Source: JAGXLC01 sp964585385 (GTDB lineage: Bacteria; Bacteroidota; Bacteroidia; Bacteroidales; UBA12077). From it: a stretch of DNA of 35,755 nucleotides. Under the pieces are notes generated by a model that was not told where the DNA came from, did no database searches, and was given only the letters and a program-made list of their open reading frames with translations. The stretch spans positions 1 through 35,755 of the forward strand of contig CAZPDP010000032.1 in assembly GCA_964585385.1 (NCBI GenBank). The letters are read 5' to 3'. A program made the translations under genes and the position numbers. Below are positions 6,907 to 16,200 of this stretch, one piece after another (positions within the stretch are counted from its first letter, which is position 1; each line of letters opens with the position of its first letter).

Positions 6907-9465
6907 ATGAAAATTTCACATTCTATCATTATTATACTTATAGTCCTCATTACAGGTTGTCAAAAAGATATTCGTGAAGTTGAATCAGGCGTTACCAAGG
7001 AACTTGCGACTGAAAGGAAAGAATTAATAAGCGACCTGAAATATGATCTGCATTTTATTATTCCTGATTCACTAAATAAACCCATAACAGGTTCAGAAAA
7101 AATTACCTTCAATCTTCAAAATTCAAATAAAGATTTGATACTGGATTTCAGGGTAAAATCCCATCATGTAAATGATGTATTGATTGACGGGAAATCCGTC
7201 GGTTATGTTTTTAAAAACAATCACATCATAATACCCGCTGATCTGCTAAAAAAAGGAAAAAACACCATTGAAATTGATTTTGTTGCAGGCGATCAGTCAT
7301 TAAACCGGAATGAAAAATACCTCTATTCCCTTTTTGTTCCGGACCGTGCCTCCACTGCTTTTCCCTGCTTTGACCAGCCCGACCTAAAAGCAAGGTATAC
7401 ATTGCAATTAACCATTCCTGAAGAATGGGAAGCTCTGACAAATGGTTCACTCAGGAAAAAAGAATCATCTGGTAACCAGAAAATACTGGCATTCAATGAA
7501 ACCCGGCCCATAAGCACTTATCTTTTTGCATTTACAGCAGGCAAGTACAACATTATTACCCAAAAACAAGAGGATAGAGAAATTAAACTATACCATCGGG
7601 AAACCGATAAAAAGAAGATTGAGCAGAACGTAAAGCGCATCTTTGAATTACAATTTAACAGCCTTGAATGGCTTGAGAAATATACCGGTATCGATTATCC
7701 CTTCAATAAATTTGACATTGTGGCCATTCCTTCATTTCAGTATTCCGGAATGGAGCATCCGGGCGCTATTTATTACAGGGATTCCAAGCTATTTTTGGAT
7801 GAAACAGCCTCTGTGCGTGATAAGCTCGGCAGAGCAAACCTGATCAACCACGAAACGGCCCATATCTGGTTTGGCGACCTGGTTACCATGAATTGGTTCA
7901 ATGAAGTATGGCTTAAGGAGGTTTTTGCCAATTTCATAGCCGATAAAATTACACAGCCCCAATTCCCGGAAATAAACCATGATCTGAATTTTCTGCTGAA
8001 TCATTATCCCAGTTCATATTCAGTAGACCGAACCAGTGGCGCCAATCCAATTCAGCAAAAGCTTGATAATTTAAAAAATGCCGGAACACTTTACGGGTCA
8101 ATTATTTACCATAAAGCACCTATTGTTATGGGGAAATTAGAAAACCAGACAGGAGAAAAATTAATGCAGGACGGACTGAGGAAATACCTTTCTGATTATC
8201 AATATGGAACAGCAACATGGAGTGACCTGATACACATTCTGGATAAATATACTGATTCAAACCTTGAGACATGGAGTGATATATGGGTAAACCAACCAGG
8301 CATGCCTCATATTTATAATGAATTTACAGGAAGAAATAAACTTAAAATAGTCCAGAATGACCCTTTGAAGGAAGGAAGGAGCTGGCGGCAAAACCTGAAC
8401 CTTCGGGTAAAGAATAATGAAGACATCCACCAGGTTGTTCAATTAAAGAACCAGTCAACAATCGTTGATAATTTGCCGGTTGATTCAGGAAATTACGAAT
8501 TCATAATTCCCAATGCTTTTGGAAAAGGTTACGGATATTTTAAAATGGATGAAAAGTCTAAAGCTTTTTTTCTGAATAACATCACGGCAATAGAAAATGA
8601 CCTGGAAAGAACTGCCGTATGGATTAATCTGTGGGAAAATCTCCTCAACTATAAAATCACCCCGGAAAATTTTCAAAAAACCATACTTACACATCTGCCT
8701 GAAGAAACAAATGCTCAAACGGCTGAATTAATTACAGGTTACCTGGAAACCAATTTCTGGAAATTTCTTTCAAAAGAAAACAAGAAAAAATTTGCTGCAG
8801 AAACCGAGTCCATCCTCTGGAATTTATTGGAAGAAACTCAGAATAAAGATCTAAAATCCACATTTTTCAATAGTTACATTAGCATTGCCTTTACGGATAA
8901 TGCCTTGAAAAATGTTTATTCGCTCTGGAAAAAAGACATTCAAATTGAAAACCTGCCCCTTACCACCAAAGATTTTACCAATACAGCATTTGAGATAATG
9001 TTAAAGGCTCCAGCCAGAGCAGAAGAAATAATAAAAAAACAAATCCAGAGAATAGAAGATCAAGAACGGCAAAACCGGTTCAGATTTATTTCAAAAGCAT
9101 TGGATGCTGATGAGGAAAAACGGGATCGGTTTTTTGAAAGTTTAAAGAAGCCTGAGAACAGGGAGAAAGAACCATGGGTTTCAGATGCACTGCATTATAT
9201 CCATCACCCACTAAGAGCCAAATCATCAGTAAAATACATTAAAGAAAGTCTTGAAATGCTGCCCGAGATACAAGCAACCGGCGACATATTCTTTCCAAAA
9301 AGTTGGGTGGATGCTACTTTATGGGGCCATAACAGTTCAAAAGCCCGAACAGTGGTCAAAAACTTTATTGAACATAATCCGGATTTTCCGCAGAGTTTAA
9401 AGAATAAGATTCTTCAATCCTCCGACCTTTTGTACAGAGCAGTAGAAATCAGGAAAAAACAATAA
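6907..9465 (+). CDS. M1 family zinc aminopeptidase lipoprotein
   Basis: This 852-residue protein starts with a lipoprotein signal peptide whose lipobox is LITGC, with Cys18, so it is probably anchored in an envelope membrane. The M1 N-terminal beta domain is followed by the exopeptidase signature SGMEHPGAIYY. Next comes the zinc site HETAH (His315, Glu316, His319), with the third ligand Glu338 exactly 19 residues after His319 in WLKEVFANF. The motif YGSIIYHKAPIVMGKLE holds the likely catalytic Tyr. A long helical C-terminal region completes a normal-length enzyme. It should trim N-terminal residues from peptides outside the cytoplasm. It converges with the PorP-like gene, leaving only 6 bp between the stops. 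Confidence 0.94.
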   Translation: MKISHSIIIILIVLITGCQKDIREVESGVTKELATERKELISDLKYDLHFIIPDSLNKPITGSEKITFNLQNSNKDLILDFRVKSHHVNDVLIDGKSVGYVFKNNHIIIPADLLKKGKNTIEIDFVAGDQSLNRNEKYLYSLFVPDRASTAFPCFDQPDLKARYTLQLTIPEEWEALTNGSLRKKESSGNQKILAFNETRPISTYLFAFTAGKYNIITQKQEDREIKLYHRETDKKKIEQNVKRIFELQFNSLEWLEKYTGIDYPFNKFDIVAIPSFQYSGMEHPGAIYYRDSKLFLDETASVRDKLGRANLINHETAHIWFGDLVTMNWFNEVWLKEVFANFIADKITQPQFPEINHDLNFLLNHYPSSYSVDRTSGANPIQQKLDNLKNAGTLYGSIIYHKAPIVMGKLENQTGEKLMQDGLRKYLSDYQYGTATWSDLIHILDKYTDSNLETWSDIWVNQPGMPHIYNEFTGRNKLKIVQNDPLKEGRSWRQNLNLRVKNNEDIHQVVQLKNQSTIVDNLPVDSGNYEFIIPNAFGKGYGYFKMDEKSKAFFLNNITAIENDLERTAVWINLWENLLNYKITPENFQKTILTHLPEETNAQTAELITGYLETNFWKFLSKENKKKFAAETESILWNLLEETQNKDLKSTFFNSYISIAFTDNALKNVYSLWKKDIQIENLPLTTKDFTNTAFEIMLKAPARAEEIIKKQIQRIEDQERQNRFRFISKALDADEEKRDRFFESLKKPENREKEPWVSDALHYIHHPLRAKSSVKYIKESLEMLPEIQATGDIFFPKSWVDATLWGHNSSKARTVVKNFIEHNPDFPQSLKNKILQSSDLLYRAVEIRKKQ

Positions 9466-9471
9466 AATGAA

Positions 9472-10455
9472 TTAGAATCTTCTCAACCAGCGGTATCTTC
9501 TTTGAGAATCACCGAATTTGATGCCAATCATAATTTCATGTGAGCCATAAGTGAGTCTTTGAACATCTTTGAGAGAGTAGTCATAAGCGTAACCAAAGTA
9601 CATCTTTCCCACGGTTACACCAACCATTGATATGACAGCGCTTCCGGTCCTGTATGAGAAACCCATCCAGTAATCGTTCTGGTAATAGGCACGAACGTTA
9701 ATGTCTGCCTGCAGATTAAATCTTTCAGAAGATCTTAATAACAAGGAAGGTTCTATTTGGAAACCATCCCCGAGATCATAACGGTATCCGGTCATCAAAT
9801 AGTGATGCCTTTCAAGTTTATAATTGCTAAAGGATTGATCCGAACCAAATTTAAGTACAGACTCAAAAAGATTCTGGCTGGAAAATCCCGCATAAAAACG
9901 TTCATACATATAATACACACCAGCGCTGGCATCGGGAACGAAAAGGGTGTTTTCACGTCCATCTAACAATTGATCCGTTTCATCCGTAAGGATAAGGTTC
10001 TCTTTATCCAGCTTAAACTGGTAAAAAGTACCAGAAGCTCCAAAGGATAATTGTCCGTCTCCAAGAGTAATATGGTAGGCGTAAGTACCTTGAATTCCTG
10101 TACGATTAATAATACCGTTTCTGTCGTTGAAAATATAACCACCTAATCCCACTCTGCCACTGGGCTTTTTTCTTCTGCTTCCGGATCTGATAAGGCGTGT
10201 CTTTGCGAGATAACTGGTTTGAAGAATTCTTGTCTCAACTGCTAAAGCTTGTGTCATGGGGGCATTGGCATTCTCAAAACCAAGCCATTGCTGTCTGGCA
10301 GTCAGATTATAGGAAGTATACCCCTGACTTCCCGCGTAAGCAGGGTTAATAAGGTATTTATTCTCCATATATTGACTATACAGCGGAACCTGTTGAGCTT
10401 TAAGAGCAATAGTTCCTAAAAGTATTCCAGTAAGTATTAAAATCAAACGTTTCAT
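9472..10455 (-). CDS. PorP/SprF family type IX secretion outer-membrane protein
   Basis: This protein of about 327 residues has a signal peptide ending near ALKAQQ. The family signature follows at once: VPLYSQYMENKYLINPAYAG. Repeated aromatic beta-strands, glycine-rich turns (GVGGYIFND-like, YAYHITLGDG) and a C-terminal FGYAYDYSLKDV...HEIMIGIKF region fit an outer-membrane beta-barrel. Proteins of this family partner specific T9SS substrates; SprF, for example, serves the gliding adhesin SprB. It directly follows the type-B sorting-domain gene, and such pairs are typical. The start is uncertain: ATG at 10455 begins the signal peptide cleanly, ATG at 10464 adds three residues, and TTG at 10482 is unlikely. 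Confidence 0.9.
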   Translation of the reverse strand: MKRLILILTGILLGTIALKAQQVPLYSQYMENKYLINPAYAGSQGYTSYNLTARQQWLGFENANAPMTQALAVETRILQTSYLAKTRLIRSGSRRKKPSGRVGLGGYIFNDRNGIINRTGIQGTYAYHITLGDGQLSFGASGTFYQFKLDKENLILTDETDQLLDGRENTLFVPDASAGVYYMYERFYAGFSSQNLFESVLKFGSDQSFSNYKLERHHYLMTGYRYDLGDGFQIEPSLLLRSSERFNLQADINVRAYYQNDYWMGFSYRTGSAVISMVGVTVGKMYFGYAYDYSLKDVQRLTYGSHEIMIGIKFGDSQRRYRWLRRF

Positions 10456-10487
10456 AACATCCATCTTTATCAAATCCCACAATTTTC

Positions 10488-11573
10488 CTATCGTATAATG
10501 GTTATATTACCATAAATTGGTTTTTTACCTTTTCCAAGATCGATTACATAATAATATGAATCCATTGGCAATTCTCTTCCTCTGTTATCTCTGCCATCCC
10601 AATATTTTGATTCATCGTAACCATTCGCGGTGTAGACAATGTTACCCCATCTGTCGAATATCTGAACAGTTGCATTAGGATAAAGAGATAAAGCAGGTAT
10701 TTCCCATTTGTCGTTTGAGCCATCTCCATTTGGAGTAATGGCGTTAGGTATCCTGAGTTGCCTGATTACTGTAACTGCAACACTGTCAGAATTTCTACAG
10801 CCATATTCATTTTCTACAGTAACCCAGTAATATTTGGTATTTTCATCATATAAGGATCCGGTTACATCCGTTGCCTGCACATCAATTGTTGACATCGATT
10901 CCCCGGTATTCCAGTCGTACCAGTTCCAGATTCCTGCATCCAGTGTAATAAAATCAACCTCATCTCCCACAAAAGAAACACTATCTTCGCCAATAAATAC
11001 TTTATCCGGGAAATCTGTGTTAATAGCAATATCTACGTCCGGAAGGTCATGAACTGTCAGGTAAACCGAATCAACGGCTTCACATCCAAATTCGTTCGTT
11101 ACATTGACCCAAACATATCCGGCAGAGTCAACGGAATAAGATTCGCCCTGACTTCCATCCGGCCATTCGTAGGATTCATATCCCGGATCAGCTTCAAACT
11201 CATAAGCCTGACCAAGACAAATTTCCTGGTCGAAGCCTAAATCAACCTGGGGTTTAGAGAGAAATACAATATATTCCTTCATGGTACTCTCGCAGCCTCC
11301 AAAGCCAATTTCTTTTACTGTAATCCTACCCGTATCTGTTTCAGAATCCCATCTTACATCAATCTTGTCATTGTAATCATCTACTTTTGTTCCGCCTTCA
11401 ACGGTCCATTGGAAAACTGAAGCGAAAGTGGCAGTATCCGTTTGAGTATGGATGCCATAGCGAGCCATATCACCATAACAAACAGTAGAATCGACCACTG
11501 TCTGTGATTTACCATAAAAGGTAAAAAATATAAAAAGGGTAAATAGGATTATATGTCTACTTCGGTTTTTCAA
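10488..11573 (-). CDS. Secreted protein with type-B T9SS C-terminal domain (gliding motility-associated, CHU_C-like)
   Basis: This 361-residue protein has a signal peptide (ending near YGKSQ), two or three PKD/Ig-like segments with one pair each of D..E.C..GC type motifs, and a C-terminal domain at about 275-361. That domain reads IPNAITPNGDGSNDKWEIP, then VQIFDRWGNIVY, then WDGRDNRGRELP, then SYYYVIDLGKGKKPIYGNITIIR. This is the classic type-B sorting domain that needs a PorP/SprF partner, which is encoded 5 to 30 bp downstream. For a T9SS cargo it is small and carries little besides the sorting domain. The only workable start is TTG at 11573: no in-frame ATG precedes the signal peptide and a stop lies 21 bp upstream. 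Confidence 0.9.
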   Translation of the reverse strand: MKNRSRHIILFTLFIFFTFYGKSQTVVDSTVCYGDMARYGIHTQTDTATFASVFQWTVEGGTKVDDYNDKIDVRWDSETDTGRITVKEIGFGGCESTMKEYIVFLSKPQVDLGFDQEICLGQAYEFEADPGYESYEWPDGSQGESYSVDSAGYVWVNVTNEFGCEAVDSVYLTVHDLPDVDIAINTDFPDKVFIGEDSVSFVGDEVDFITLDAGIWNWYDWNTGESMSTIDVQATDVTGSLYDENTKYYWVTVENEYGCRNSDSVAVTVIRQLRIPNAITPNGDGSNDKWEIPALSLYPNATVQIFDRWGNIVYTANGYDESKYWDGRDNRGRELPMDSYYYVIDLGKGKKPIYGNITIIR

Positions 11574-11677
11574 TTTCTGAAACAGGTAAGTTTAAAATAA
11601 AAATTTCCAATCTGCTGTTTGTTTTATCTGTCATTTTTTTTCAAGTAACCGAAGATAGTAAAGAAAAGTGAAAATAC

Positions 11678-11700
11678 CTAAGCCCCGGTGGGAGGCTTAG
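11678..11700 (-). terminator. Rho-independent terminator after the 318-residue secreted protein gene
   Basis: CTAAGCC (11678-11684) and GGCTTAG (11694-11700) form a perfect 7-bp stem around a 9-base loop. On the minus strand the hairpin lies 16 bp past the stop at 11717 and is followed by a T-rich run (TATTTTCACTTTTC). It separates the 318-residue gene from the type-B-domain gene, so those two may be separate transcripts or linked by read-through. The plus side is also T-rich. Confidence 0.65.
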
Positions 11701-11716
11701 ATATTTTTATTGAAGA

Positions 11717-12673
11717 TTATTGATTAAAATCATTCGGTATATAGTAAATATCACCAGTATTAGGTGTTGGATAAACAATAAAAACCTTACCATTTCCACC
11801 GGTAGTAGGTCCATAATAGTTAAATTCACTATCTGTTCCACCAGTTCGATCAGCTAAAGCTAAATAATCGGTTTTTCTTGAGATATGATCACTCATTCCA
11901 TTAAAGATAAATGAATATCTTGTAATGTCACCATTTCTTGTAGTTAAATCATGAGTAAACACTGTTACATCAGTACCTCCAAGATTGCCATTTTCCGGAA
12001 TGGTAGGATAAACAGTAGTCGTTGCTTGTTCAGTTGTCTTTACTGACATATCAGCATTTAAAGTCTCTACTGTAGAATCCATTTCAAATTTCAGATTACC
12101 TCCTGTTATACCATTGTCAGCAATACTTGCTACGGTAATTGCATATCCCGGGCTATCACAGATCTCTATTGTATCATTATCTGTATCTGTTGTAACATCA
12201 AATACAGGTTCATTAACCACAACTATAGGAAGTTTAACGGGATCACCAGCACAACCACCATCAGAAGTTTCAGTAACAATTAAAGTATCTGCGTCGGTGT
12301 TAGTACCTGTGAATTGTACTTCTACATAAGGAACAGTATCGTTTGCAGCATCAGGCTGATACTGAAGGGAAGCAGTACCTCCACCGTTTGTTCCATCAAA
12401 ACTCCAGCCAAACGAGGTGTAAATTCCCTGACTTTCAGGATCAGTTGTCGGATCATAATCTGCGCTCATGCTATTTAATACGTTATCCGGCTCAACATAG
12501 TATGGCAACCATTTCGTCACAGTATTTGAAACAGTTACCGTGTCGTTATCACCGGTAGCGGCAAATTCATTGCTCATCTCCGTATAAGGTTCATGAGTCT
12601 GCGCAAAAGTTGCTGCAACAGCGAATATTGCAACAACAGTAAACATTACTTTAAGTAAATTTTTCGTTTTCAT
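11717..12673 (-). CDS. Secreted protein with conserved YYIPNDFNQ C-terminal tail
   Basis: This 318-residue protein has a signal peptide (MKTKNLLKVMFTVVAIFAVA, then ATFAQ) and a Thr/Asp/Asn-rich, beta-type body resembling PKD/Ig-like domains (TSDGGCAGDPVKLPIVVVNE). I cannot name a function. It ends TPNTGDIYYIPNDFNQ, nearly the same as the tails of the two giant proteins upstream, and has no type-A or type-B sorting domain. The ATG at 12673 begins the signal peptide and has GAG at a suitable distance; the ATG at 12703 would add ten residues. It sits between the giant protein genes and the type-B-domain/PorP pair, so it is probably a smaller member of the same surface system. Confidence 0.82.
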   Translation of the reverse strand: MKTKNLLKVMFTVVAIFAVAATFAQTHEPYTEMSNEFAATGDNDTVTVSNTVTKWLPYYVEPDNVLNSMSADYDPTTDPESQGIYTSFGWSFDGTNGGGTASLQYQPDAANDTVPYVEVQFTGTNTDADTLIVTETSDGGCAGDPVKLPIVVVNEPVFDVTTDTDNDTIEICDSPGYAITVASIADNGITGGNLKFEMDSTVETLNADMSVKTTEQATTTVYPTIPENGNLGGTDVTVFTHDLTTRNGDITRYSFIFNGMSDHISRKTDYLALADRTGGTDSEFNYYGPTTGGNGKVFIVYPTPNTGDIYYIPNDFNQ

Positions 12674-12769
12674 AATTCTCGGTTTAAAACATTTAACATT
12701 CATTAATTTTTTCGGTTACTTTTATTGTTTTTTGACAGATTAAACATTTAATAACTGCTTAATACTACG

Positions 12770-12777
12770 CAAATTTA
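12770..12777 (-). promoter_or_regulatory. Predicted -7 promoter element of the 318-residue protein gene
   Basis: On the minus strand this reads TAAATTTG, an exact match to TAnnTTTG, about 97 bp before the ATG. TTTG at 12794-12791 is only 13 bp further upstream, closer than usual, so the -33 element is doubtful. The same octamer is found before the 2923-residue protein gene. Confidence 0.4.
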
Positions 12778-13078
12778 TACTTTAGGTTTGCAAATAAAAA
12801 ACCCGTTTGATAAACCCAATTATTTATGGTATAAATGAAACTATTTTTACAGTAAATGCAATTCAAAGCCAATCTCTTCAGTTGAAAATAATTTACAAAG
12901 AAAGGGGTTATGTTCTAATTTCCAAAGATTTTTGTTGTTTTTTGTTTCTATTAAAAAGTTGAATTTTATCACCCGAATAATTCTCGTGGCAAACGCGGTT
13001 TTACTAAGCTTCGGGCGCAGCGTGAAATCCTTTTTGAAATTAAGTGCAAGTGATTGATTCAAACAAAGCAAATATTTT
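12778..13078. other. Gene-free stretch
   Basis: This stretch is AT-rich sequence between the 318-residue protein promoter and the palindromic repeat. A 129-codon open frame crosses it and the repeat on the minus strand, but it has no signal peptide or family resemblance, and half of it is repeat sequence. I see no convincing gene. Confidence 0.5.
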
Positions 13079-13256
13079 ACACTAAACTCTAAAATATGGT
13101 TGATATTTGCTATATTCTTCTTTGTGATTACTTCGTGTCTTCTTTGTGCCTTCGTGGCAAAAATAGAGTGCCACAAAGGCTCTAAGACTCTAAGATACAC
13201 AAAGGAGAAAATAATTGTATGTAAGTTATCAACCATTTATTAGAGTATTGCCATAT
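13079..13256. repeat. Imperfect-palindromic intergenic repeat element, copy 1
   Basis: The left end (ACTCTAAAATATGGTTGATA, from 13086) is repeated in inverted form at the right end, whose reverse complement reads ACTCTAATAAATGGTTGATA (13248-13229). Further in, both arms continue to CTTTGTG / CACAAAG. The centre holds GTGGCA, AAAATAGAG, TGCCAC as a hairpin. The whole behaves like a MITE-like or REP-like element of about 180 bp. It begins 43 bp past the stop of the 3215-residue gene and may also help end its transcript. Related copies lie at 33575-33711 and 35702-35755. Confidence 0.65.
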
Positions 13257-13298
13257 TTTATTAATATGTAAAATTACTGTTTTTTATTTAATTCATGC

Positions 13299-16200
13299 CT
13301 ACTGATCAAAATCATTGGGTATATAGTATTGGTTGCCGGTCTCGGGTTTGCGGAACAATTCAACGTTCACACTATCCACTCCCTGGCAACCCAGGTTGGG
13401 TTCCGTAACAGTCACTTTAAACCATCTTTCCACAGAAACACTATTGGGGTTCCATGTGGGCTGATAATAAGCTGTATCTCCTGTAGTATTGAAAGTTAAA
13501 ACAGAATCAGGTGACCAGGTATAAGAATCACCAACTCCTTCTATATCATTGGCATCAAGGGTGTCAACAGTTGCACCATCGGCATAACACACTGAACCAT
13601 ATACCGCTGTTGGTTCGGGGTCCGGTGATTGAGTCACTGAAATAGTCTTTGAGGCACTGAGAGAACGAGTGCACCCTGTGTTTTGGTTTACAGCATCTAC
13701 GGTATATGAGTTTGAACCCACCTTATTGAAGTAACCAAAACTGATGGTATCACCAGTACCTCCAACGGTTATACCTGTTGCGCCTAAATTTTCAAGCAAT
13801 TCATAATTCACATCGGTTTCGGAATTTTCTAATAACAATTCCACTGAATCTGTGGAGCATATTGAAGTATCTCCTCCAACAAAGGTGTAATCCAGGGGGA
13901 GTGAATTAACAGTTACACTAACAGATTCGCCATATATATTTCCTTCACCATTAGCATCACCTACAGAATCGATTGAGTAGGTTCCAGCATCAGACAGGAT
14001 GGCATTGGTGGCAATAGTAATGGTTGTATCTCCTGGGTTTGCGACTGTAATGGTATCATAAGGATTCCCATCTTTATTGATGGTAATTATAATATCCGGA
14101 TCACCACTGTTTCCTATAACCAGGTTAATAGCCTCGCCCTCACACAAAGAGGTATCTTGCGTCTCAAAACCTGCAGAAGCTAAAGGCACCGTTTCGGTTG
14201 ATCCAAATGTAAAATAATGGTTGTCTTCGAGAGTTAACTGATTATCAGAGGTTATGGTTCCCGAATTTACTCCATTATCAACAACTGTGGCCGGGTCAAC
14301 AATTTCCCACCGGGCATTTGCTGTAATCCATTCTACCATCTTCAGGTTATTGGACCGGTCGTCAGTTTCGGCAGGGAGAATACTGTACTCATCCCATCGT
14401 ATTTGGTTTTGAGCTTTTGCAGTAGGTACTCCGTTTATCCGCCAATATTCATTGCCACTAATTCTTTCTAATGTAGGTTCGTATGAACTGGTATCTAAAA
14501 CAGTATGATTATCCGGATTATTATTGTAGTATTGCACCTCCCAATATTGAGCGCTTGTAGGACTTGTGTTCAGCAGTTTCAGTTTTCCATACCGGCTGGT
14601 ATCTCCGATTTCGAAGGTATAATCACTTCCATTCTGAATTTTCTTACTCAGTGGTCCCTGGATGTAACGGGAAGCTCCTGCGCCTGAAAGCGCCCCGGAA
14701 TTCGTATTGTTTAGGGTAACCAAACCGGTATCAGGCACATAAACCATACCACTGGTCAAAGTAAACGTTTCATCAACCTCTATGGAATCCATGATTTCCA
14801 AACCGGATGAATTCTGTAATGTCAGATCATTGAATGCATTAAATCCTTCGAAGCTTCCTGTAATGGTTTGCAATGAACTGCCATCCATTATAATTTCAGC
14901 GTTACTGCCATTTCCGGCATCAAAACTACCATCTGTGAAGGTGATGTCACCTTGAATATTTAAATTCTTATCGTGTTCATTAATTACCTCCAGAGTGGAA
15001 TTATCCCCTGCAATTTCAAGATACCCGTATAATAGTAAATCCAAATTCGGGAATCGTCTTTCTCCCGTACCGGAAAACTTAAGATTATTCAGGGAGGTTA
15101 TTTCTCCAAGCACATCATAATTATCTGTACCGGTATATTCCAGTGTACCACCATCTGCACTAAGAAAATCATCATAAACTCCTGCAGGCAAATCACCTCT
15201 TTCAAGTTGTAAAGTTCCTTTTCCATCAACGATTCCGAGGCGATGACCAAAAGTCTGCCCCAGTTTTAATATCCCGGAAGTGTCCACTCCACCGGTGTCT
15301 ATAGTTGTTTTGTAGCCTACTATATAATTTTTTGATATGGTAACTTCATGTTCAATAATCACAGCCGAGCCCTTTGGCCCCCCTCCGGGTACGGTTCCGC
15401 CACCTTCAGGATAAGTATCCCATATAGTTTCATCGGACCAATCTCCATTTGTAGTTGAAATATAAACCGGTACTTCATCCGGAATAGCGCCTTCGCAACT
15501 GCCATCCTGATCTTCAATACCGGCTGTATACTCTCCGCTAATACCCTGATCATCTGTGCCGGTAAAACTAATTTCTATTTGTTGATCTGTTTCATTGAAA
15601 GTATTTGGCCCGTATTTATTCCACTGTAAACTACCTAAAAGCAAACGAGCTGCGATATAACTTGTTGTATCATAAGAAGTAGTACTCAGTGAATTATCAA
15701 TTTGGATATCTTCTTCATAATATTTCATGTGAACATCAGCAGAAAAGTTGGTGATTCCGTTGGCTTCAATAATCCAGTGATACTTTAGCACATTCGAGGT
15801 ATCATGAATTTGGTCGCAGGGTTCGGTATCATTAATTATGGTAGGGTGTATTTCATCAGCAGCCTTTACCCGGATAAATCCACCTGCATCTTTACTGCTG
15901 ATAAAAAATTCAACAGGTGTATACTTTCCTTTAGACCCTATTGGATAAGTAAATGAAGTATTGCTTGTGATCTCCGGGAAGTATTTTTTTATTCCGGCAT
16001 CGGTGAAAGAGATGTTTGTCTGTATCATATTATTAGAAGAAAAAGAGCTTTTCTCCTTAATCTCGGCATTTTTCTCGAGCACAACCAGGTTTTTTCCTAC
16101 ATCGAAAATTCCCATTTCCATCTGCAATGTATCTTCAATTGTAATAATGTTTCCTTCCGGCACAGATACCGCGACACTATCTGTGCCACCCGGGTTATTA

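Noticed and set aside
12847..13236. Open frame of 129 codons on the minus strand
   Set aside because: About half of it is the palindromic repeat (typical FATKAQRRHE-like read-through of such elements). It has no ribosome site, signal or family resemblance.
13252..13268. AT-only hairpin CATATT/AATATG as terminator of the 3215-residue gene
   Set aside because: The stem is only A and T with one G-C end pair, and there is no clean T-run on the minus strand, so it is too weak to call.
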